A stretch of 64,000 nucleotides of DNA from Phocaeicola_A sp036804505 (GTDB taxonomy: Bacteria > Bacteroidota > Bacteroidia > Bacteroidales > Bacteroidaceae). Each line of letters opens with the position of its first letter. Position 1 is the stretch's first letter. Below the pieces are notes generated by a model that was given only the letters and a program-made list of their open reading frames with translations, made no database searches and had not been told where the DNA came from. The translations under genes were made by a program, and so were the position numbers. Positions 63,440 through 64,000 of this stretch are shown here, one piece after another. The DNA is taken from contig DAIRSI010000002.1 in the NCBI GenBank assembly GCA_036804505.1, positions 62,001 through 126,000 of the forward strand, written 5' to 3'.

Positions 63440-64000
63440 ATGAAAATATTAACAAGCGAACAGATAAAAGCGGTCGACCAGTATACCATACTGAATGAGC
63501 CCATTTCATCCATCGATCTGATGGAACGGGCGGCGCATACTTTTACCCAGGCACTTATCAAGAAATTTTCATCAAGCACCCCCGTCAAGATATTTGCAGG
63601 TCCTGGAAACAATGGCGGAGATGCTCTGGCAATTGCACGAATTCTCAGCGAAAGAGGATATAACATTGACGTGTATCTCTTCAACCCTCAGGGAAAACTC
63701 AGTGAGAATTGCATTATCAACAAAGAAAGACTGACCGCGATTGAATCAGTCCGTTTTCATGAAATAAAAGACCAGTTCAATCCACCCGAACTAAATAAGA
63801 ACGATTTGATCATCGACGGTCTTTTCGGATCCGGGCTGAACCGTCCTTTGAGCGGAGGTTTCGCCTCTGTAGTAAAATACATCAACTCGTCCCCTTCTAC
63901 AATCGTCTCCATTGATATACCTTCGGGACTCATGTGTGAGGATAATACGGGAAATATTCCTGAATTCATCATCAAGGCTGATATTACTTTTACATTTCAA
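63440..64000 (+). CDS. nnr: NAD(P)HX epimerase/dehydratase (N-terminal part, runs out of the window)
   Basis: The 187 visible codons cover the YjeF-N (NAD(P)HX epimerase) domain: LTSEQIKAVDQYTILNEPIS, LMERAAHTF, FAGPGNNGGDALAIARILSERGY, LIIDGLFGSGLNRPLSG and SIDIPSGL. The frame is open at the window end. In Bacteroidetes this domain is usually fused to the ATP- or ADP-dependent dehydratase, but that half is not in view. The pair repairs hydrated NADH and NADPH. Divergent from hpt. Confidence 0.92.
   Translation, partial: MKILTSEQIKAVDQYTILNEPISSIDLMERAAHTFTQALIKKFSSSTPVKIFAGPGNNGGDALAIARILSERGYNIDVYLFNPQGKLSENCIINKERLTAIESVRFHEIKDQFNPPELNKNDLIIDGLFGSGLNRPLSGGFASVVKYINSSPSTIVSIDIPSGLMCEDNTGNIPEFIIKADITFTFQ

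Noticed and set aside
1..64000. Insertion sequence, prophage, conjugative element or toxin-antitoxin pair
   Set aside because: No transposase, integrase, phage structural, relaxase or toxin-antitoxin motif was seen in any credible frame.

Overview
The window reads as chromosomal DNA of a Bacteroides-type gut anaerobe (Bacteroidales). The evidence is the recurring promoter word TAnnTTTG, two SusC/SusD polysaccharide utilization loci (PULs) each with an ECF sigma and FecR anti-sigma factor, a fused FeoAB transporter, a class III fructose-1,6-bisphosphatase, and gene orders such as exonuclease-coaBC-recN-rlmB and gnd-zwf-pgl. No CRISPR array, prophage, transposase or integrase was found.

Region 1 (2-14,018) is housekeeping: the tail of a DnaQ-like exonuclease, coaBC, recN, rlmB, a secreted TPR protein with a degenerate trypsin-like domain, feoAB plus a small Cys-rich partner, tRNA-Cys/Ser/Glu, tilS, and on the minus strand the oxidative pentose phosphate genes pgl, zwf and gnd.

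Region 2 (14,135-32,551, all minus strand) is PUL 1. In transcription order it holds an ECF sigma gene, GH29 fucosidase, acetylesterase, a truncated BNR-type gene, FecR, SusC with an STN domain, SusD, a predicted alpha-toroid enzyme, a second acetylesterase, an unassigned TIM-barrel-like protein, an SGNH-GH105 fusion, and a second GH29. The sigma and anti-sigma genes are separated by a GH29/esterase cassette that resembles the genes further downstream. A matching ECF-like promoter (AGGGT-N16-GTCTTTATA) lies before the GH29 gene and again before fecR.

Region 3 (32,670-46,612) is PUL 2: ECF sigma (plus strand), then divergent FecR, SusC, SusD, a GH105 lipoprotein, an unassigned alpha-toroid protein, GH3, and an exo/endonuclease/phosphatase-fold protein. 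In both PULs the fecR-susC gap carries, on the opposite strand, a TAnnTTTG box touching the susC start codon and a hairpin plus T-run about 90 nt later. This is the layout of a cis-antisense PUL small RNA. The enzymes suggest a glycan with fucose, O-acetyl groups, unsaturated uronate ends and a GH3-sensitive sugar. The exact substrate cannot be read from sequence.

Region 4 (46,593-64,000) is mostly housekeeping again: fbp, a TPR sensor histidine kinase, trpS, two paralogous outer-membrane barrels, a MacAB-TolC-like export operon, then hpt, adk, obgE, pgeF and a small basic protein gene on the minus strand, and the start of an NAD(P)HX epimerase gene.

The least expected features are two 88-bp arrays, each of four 22-bp palindromic units with a CG-rich, rearranged word structure and closed by short inverted repeats (around 15,549-15,658 and 52,295-52,412). 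I recognise no known element in them.
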